6,706 nt of DNA. Source: Nitriliruptoraceae bacterium. Its GTDB lineage: Bacteria; Actinomycetota; Nitriliruptoria; Nitriliruptorales; Nitriliruptoraceae. Each line of letters opens with the position of its first letter. Position 1 is the stretch's first letter. The notes under the pieces were generated by a model. That model did no database searches. It was not told the origin of the DNA and saw only the letters and a program-made list of their open reading frames with translations. A program made the translations under genes and the position numbers. Shown here piece after piece: positions 4,032 to 6,706 of the stretch. The DNA lies in contig SLDB01000113.1 in assembly GCA_007125475.1 (NCBI GenBank), forward strand, positions 1 through 6,706, given 5' to 3'.

Positions 4032-6706
4032 ATGAGCGACGCGTCCACCCCACGACGCCTCGGGGCGATCGTGGTCAGGTTGGTCCTGCTCGTCGTGTTC
4101 AGCGTCGCCACCGCCTTCCTCATCGCCTCGTTCTTCCTCCCCGGCGCCCTGGCCGCCGACTCCTTCATGGCGGCGATCCGCTCCGACGTCCTCGACATCC
4201 CACCGCTCGACGAGGCCGACACCCCACCGCAGAACTCCTACATCTACGCCGCCGACGGCACCGAGCTGGCCGAGCTGACCTTCGAAGAGAACCGGGTCCC
4301 CGTCGAGCTCGACGAGGTCCCCCAGGTCGTGATCGACGCCGTCCTGGCGACCGAGGACGCCGAGTTCTTCGAGCACGAGGGGGTCCACCACCTCGCGATC
4401 GCGCGTGCCGCCCTGACGAACTTCCGTGCCGGCGGCATCGAGTCCGGGGCGTCGACGATCACCCAGCAGTACGTCAAGCTCACCTACCTCAGCCCGGAGC
4501 AGACCCTGGCGCGGAAGGTCGAGGAGGCGATCTACGCCGTGCGGGTCGAGGACGACCTCTCGAAGGAGGAGATCCTCGAGCGCTACCTGAACCGCAGCTA
4601 CTTCGGCAGCGGCGTGTACGGGATCGGGACCGCCGCCGAGCGGTACTTCTCCAAGGAGATCGGCGACCTCGAGCTCGGTGAGGCGGCGATGCTCGCCGGG
4701 CTGCTGCGGGCACCCGAGGCGAACAACCCCATCAACAGCCTCGAGAACGCCGAGGCGCGCCGGGACATCGTGCTCCGCCAGATGGCCCACCACGGGTTCG
4801 TCTCCACCGACCAGGCCGCGACGGCCGCCGACGCCCCGCTCGAGGTGGAGATCTCCGAGCCTCCGGCACCCGAGTACCCGTTCTTCAGCCGGTGGGTCTC
4901 GCAGCTGCTGGTGAACGAGGGCACGGCGAGCCAGTTGGGGACCCAGCTCGCCGCCACCCAGGCGATGGGGGCGACCGTCGAGGAACGCCACCGCCGCGTG
5001 TTCCAGTCCGGGCTGCGGATCCACACCACCCTCGACCTGGAGATGCAGGACGCCGCCGAGGACTCCCTGCTGGAGTACCTGACCTACGAGGACGAACCCG
5101 CCGAGGAGGTCGCGCAGGAGCCGGCCGGAGCGATCGTCTCGGTCGAGCCGGGGACCGGGGCGATCAAGGCGATGGCGTTGGGCCCTCACGGCTTCGGTGG
5201 GTGCCGTTCCGACGACAGCTGGGTCGGTGAGCTCGATTCCGGTGAGCTGCTGTGCGACCGCACCGAGGTGAACCCGGCGGTCCCGGGCGGCGGGGGCTCG
5301 GGCCGGCAGCCCGGCTCGGCGTTCAAGCCGATCCTCGACACCGCCGCCCTGGAGGCCGGGATCTCTCCGGGTTACGTCCTCGACGCCCGCGGCCCGCGGG
5401 AGATCGACGGATGCCCGACCCACGACGGCGAACCGTACGAGGTCCGTAACACCGGCGGTGACGGCATCCTCGACATGTACGAGGCCGTCGCGCAGTCCAG
5501 CAACGTCTACCACGCCCTGCTCATCGCCGAGATCGGTCCCGAAGCCGCCGCCGACATGATGCAGCGGGTCAGCGGCTACCCCGTCCCCGAACGAGACGTG
5601 GTGTGCCCGCTGGCGCTCGGCGCCGGCTCGACCACCCCGATGGCGATGGCGACGGCGTACGCGACGTTCGCCAACCGTGGCGAGTACTGCGCCCCCCACC
5701 CGATCGAACGGATCGAGGACGCCGACGGCCGTATCGTCTGGGAACACGACCACGACTGCCGGCAGGTCGTCGACACCGAGATCGCCGACCGCATCGTCGA
5801 CATCCTCGCCGGGCCGGTCTCCAGCGGGGGCACCGCACCGGTCGCCGACCTCGGCGAGTGGCCGACGCGTGGCAAGACGGGGTCGACGAACAACAACGTC
5901 GATGCGTGGTTCGTCGGGTTCGTCCGGCAGTTGGCGACCGCGGCCTGGGTCGGGTTCCCGAACACCGACCGCGTGTTCGCCTCCGCGGAGCAGGCCGAGG
6001 CCGCCTGCGGCGACGCCGCGGTCGAGGACACCTGTCGTCGTACCGCCGCCGACGCCCAGCGCCTCGTCGACGTCACGATCGGCGGCGAGCACTACTCGCA
6101 GGTGTTCGGTGGCTCGCTGCCGGCACCGATGTGGGCCTCGTACATGCGCACCGTCGTCGAACGCTACGAGCCCGAGAACTTCGTCGACCCCGGCCCGATC
6201 CCGACGGGGATGATCCCTGACCTCCTCGCGGCGGACGACCTCGAGGAGGCCGAGGACCTCGCCCGGGAGGCGGGGTTCCGACTCACCACCGAGGAGGTCG
6301 CCCACTGGCGGTCGGCGGGGACGTTCGTCGAACAGGACCCCTCGGCCGGGGAACGCCAGCCGCTGGGCTCGCGCATCACCCTGGGGATCTCCGACGGCGA
6401 AGGGTCGCCCCCACCGGTACCCGACGTCCTCGGCCTCACCCTCGACGAAGCCGCCGCGATCCTTTTCGACGCCGGGTACGACGTCTTCCACCGTCCCCGC
6501 GAGGTCGACGACGGCGACCTGGTCGACCGGGTCGTCGGCATGTCCCCCGGACCGGGTACGCCGCTGCTGCCCAACCGCGGGGACGACTCCGGGGTCACCC
6601 TCGACATCGGTGTCCTCGCCCCCGAACCCGAGGAGGAAGACGACGACGGGGACGACGGGGACGATGCCGACGGCGACGACGGGAGCGGCGACGACGGGGG
6701 CTCCGA
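4032..6706 (+). CDS. Class A penicillin-binding protein (PonA2-like), glycosyltransferase/transpeptidase with two PASTA domains, 3' truncated by window
   Basis: Bifunctional peptidoglycan synthase: it polymerises lipid II and cross-links stem peptides outside the membrane. The frame is open for 891 codons to the right edge without a stop. One membrane anchor lies at about 13-36. The GT51 domain (about 75-255) has E108-D109 in ATEDAEFFEHEGV (catalytic Glu108), GASTITQQ (139-146), RKVEE (161-165) and EILERYLNRSYFG (180-192). The transpeptidase domain (about 360-690) has the nucleophile in GSAFKP (Ser429, Lys432), SSN (489-491) and KTGS (615-618), so all active-site motifs are intact. Eight cysteines lie in it (391, 408, 461, 525, 553, 576, 659, 668). 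Two PASTA domains follow (about 727-789 and 796-862), then an Asp/Gly tail from 865. PASTA domains in this family bind peptidoglycan or muropeptides. ATG 4032 is chosen for GGTGAGG seven bases upstream and because the anchor follows directly. Mycobacterial PonA2, which has a PASTA domain and sits next to whiB4, is the closest known counterpart. Confidence 0.96.
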   Translation, partial: MSDASTPRRLGAIVVRLVLLVVFSVATAFLIASFFLPGALAADSFMAAIRSDVLDIPPLDEADTPPQNSYIYAADGTELAELTFEENRVPVELDEVPQVVIDAVLATEDAEFFEHEGVHHLAIARAALTNFRAGGIESGASTITQQYVKLTYLSPEQTLARKVEEAIYAVRVEDDLSKEEILERYLNRSYFGSGVYGIGTAAERYFSKEIGDLELGEAAMLAGLLRAPEANNPINSLENAEARRDIVLRQMAHHGFVSTDQAATAADAPLEVEISEPPAPEYPFFSRWVSQLLVNEGTASQLGTQLAATQAMGATVEERHRRVFQSGLRIHTTLDLEMQDAAEDSLLEYLTYEDEPAEEVAQEPAGAIVSVEPGTGAIKAMALGPHGFGGCRSDDSWVGELDSGELLCDRTEVNPAVPGGGGSGRQPGSAFKPILDTAALEAGISPGYVLDARGPREIDGCPTHDGEPYEVRNTGGDGILDMYEAVAQSSNVYHALLIAEIGPEAAADMMQRVSGYPVPERDVVCPLALGAGSTTPMAMATAYATFANRGEYCAPHPIERIEDADGRIVWEHDHDCRQVVDTEIADRIVDILAGPVSSGGTAPVADLGEWPTRGKTGSTNNNVDAWFVGFVRQLATAAWVGFPNTDRVFASAEQAEAACGDAAVEDTCRRTAADAQRLVDVTIGGEHYSQVFGGSLPAPMWASYMRTVVERYEPENFVDPGPIPTGMIPDLLAADDLEEAEDLAREAGFRLTTEEVAHWRSAGTFVEQDPSAGERQPLGSRITLGISDGEGSPPPVPDVLGLTLDEAAAILFDAGYDVFHRPREVDDGDLVDRVVGMSPGPGTPLLPNRGDDSGVTLDIGVLAPEPEEEDDDGDDGDDADGDDGSGDDGGS
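6639..6706 (+). repeat. Low-complexity GAC/GGG repeat encoding an Asp/Gly-rich tail
   Basis: From codon 870 of the PBP, short units of GAC-GAC-GGG and variants encode runs of DDG and DGDD with occasional Ala and Ser, continuing to the window edge. The tail is strongly acidic and probably disordered outside the cell. Its full length and the stop codon are not visible. Confidence 0.8.

Noticed and set aside
3870..6491. A very long minus-strand open reading frame of 873 codons opposite the PBP gene.
   Set aside because: It is the antisense shadow of a high-GC gene: Val/Gly/Arg/Asp-rich without domains, while the plus strand encodes a complete set of PBP motifs.
1..6706. Mobile element, prophage, toxin-antitoxin or antiphage defence system.
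   Set aside because: No transposase, integrase, terminal inverted repeats with target duplication, tRNA-att site or known defence domain is seen; all genes belong to conserved cellular families.

Overview
The window comes from a GC-rich genome in which third codon positions are almost always G or C. A WhiB-family regulator, a family restricted to Actinobacteria and their phages, makes it an actinobacterial chromosome. The protein products are rich in Asp, Glu and Arg and poor in Lys. WhiB and the penicillin-binding protein match families from well-studied actinobacteria only moderately. Together these hint at a deep-branching, possibly halophilic or alkaliphilic lineage of the Nitriliruptoria or Acidimicrobiia kind. 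That placement is inference.

Layout. (1) Positions 1-416 (+) hold the C-terminal end of SelB, the selenocysteine-specific elongation factor. (2) Positions 451-1046 (-) hold a tight pair converging on selB: a 45-residue DUF4177 protein whose stop overlaps (ATGA) the start of a RidA-family protein. (3) Positions 1172-1507 (-) hold a WhiB-like iron-sulfur regulator with a TTG start. A 153-bp upstream region carries dyads and four copies of a 13-bp repeat. (4) Positions 1661-3034 (-) hold an NfeD-family membrane protein whose ClpP-like protease domain has lost its catalytic serine. (5) A 107-bp divergent intergenic region (3035-3141) holds a mirrored pair of TACGCT boxes and a perfect dyad. (6) Positions 3142-3879 (+) hold a protein with a YbjN/type III chaperone-like domain. 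(7) Positions 4032-6706 (+) hold a class A penicillin-binding protein with two PASTA domains. It is open to the window edge, so its 3' end is missing.

How the genes relate. From memory of the M. tuberculosis map, a RidA-like gene (Rv3678c), a tiny gene (Rv3678A), two ArsA-like ATPases (Rv3679-3680), whiB4 (Rv3681c) and ponA2 (Rv3682) lie together. Streptomyces has a related cluster around wblA. This window keeps the RidA-like gene, tiny gene, WhiB and PASTA-PBP in that order. It lacks the ATPase pair and has an NfeD-YbjN divergent pair between whiB and the PBP gene. The unifying theme is likely redox or stress sensing (WhiB) beside cell-envelope construction and membrane quality control.

I see no CRISPR array, insertion sequence, tRNA, rRNA, toxin-antitoxin pair or recognisable defence system. 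No gene-free stretch exceeds 153 bases. The least explained parts are the regulatory DNA at 1508-1664 and 3035-3141 and the degenerate NfeD.
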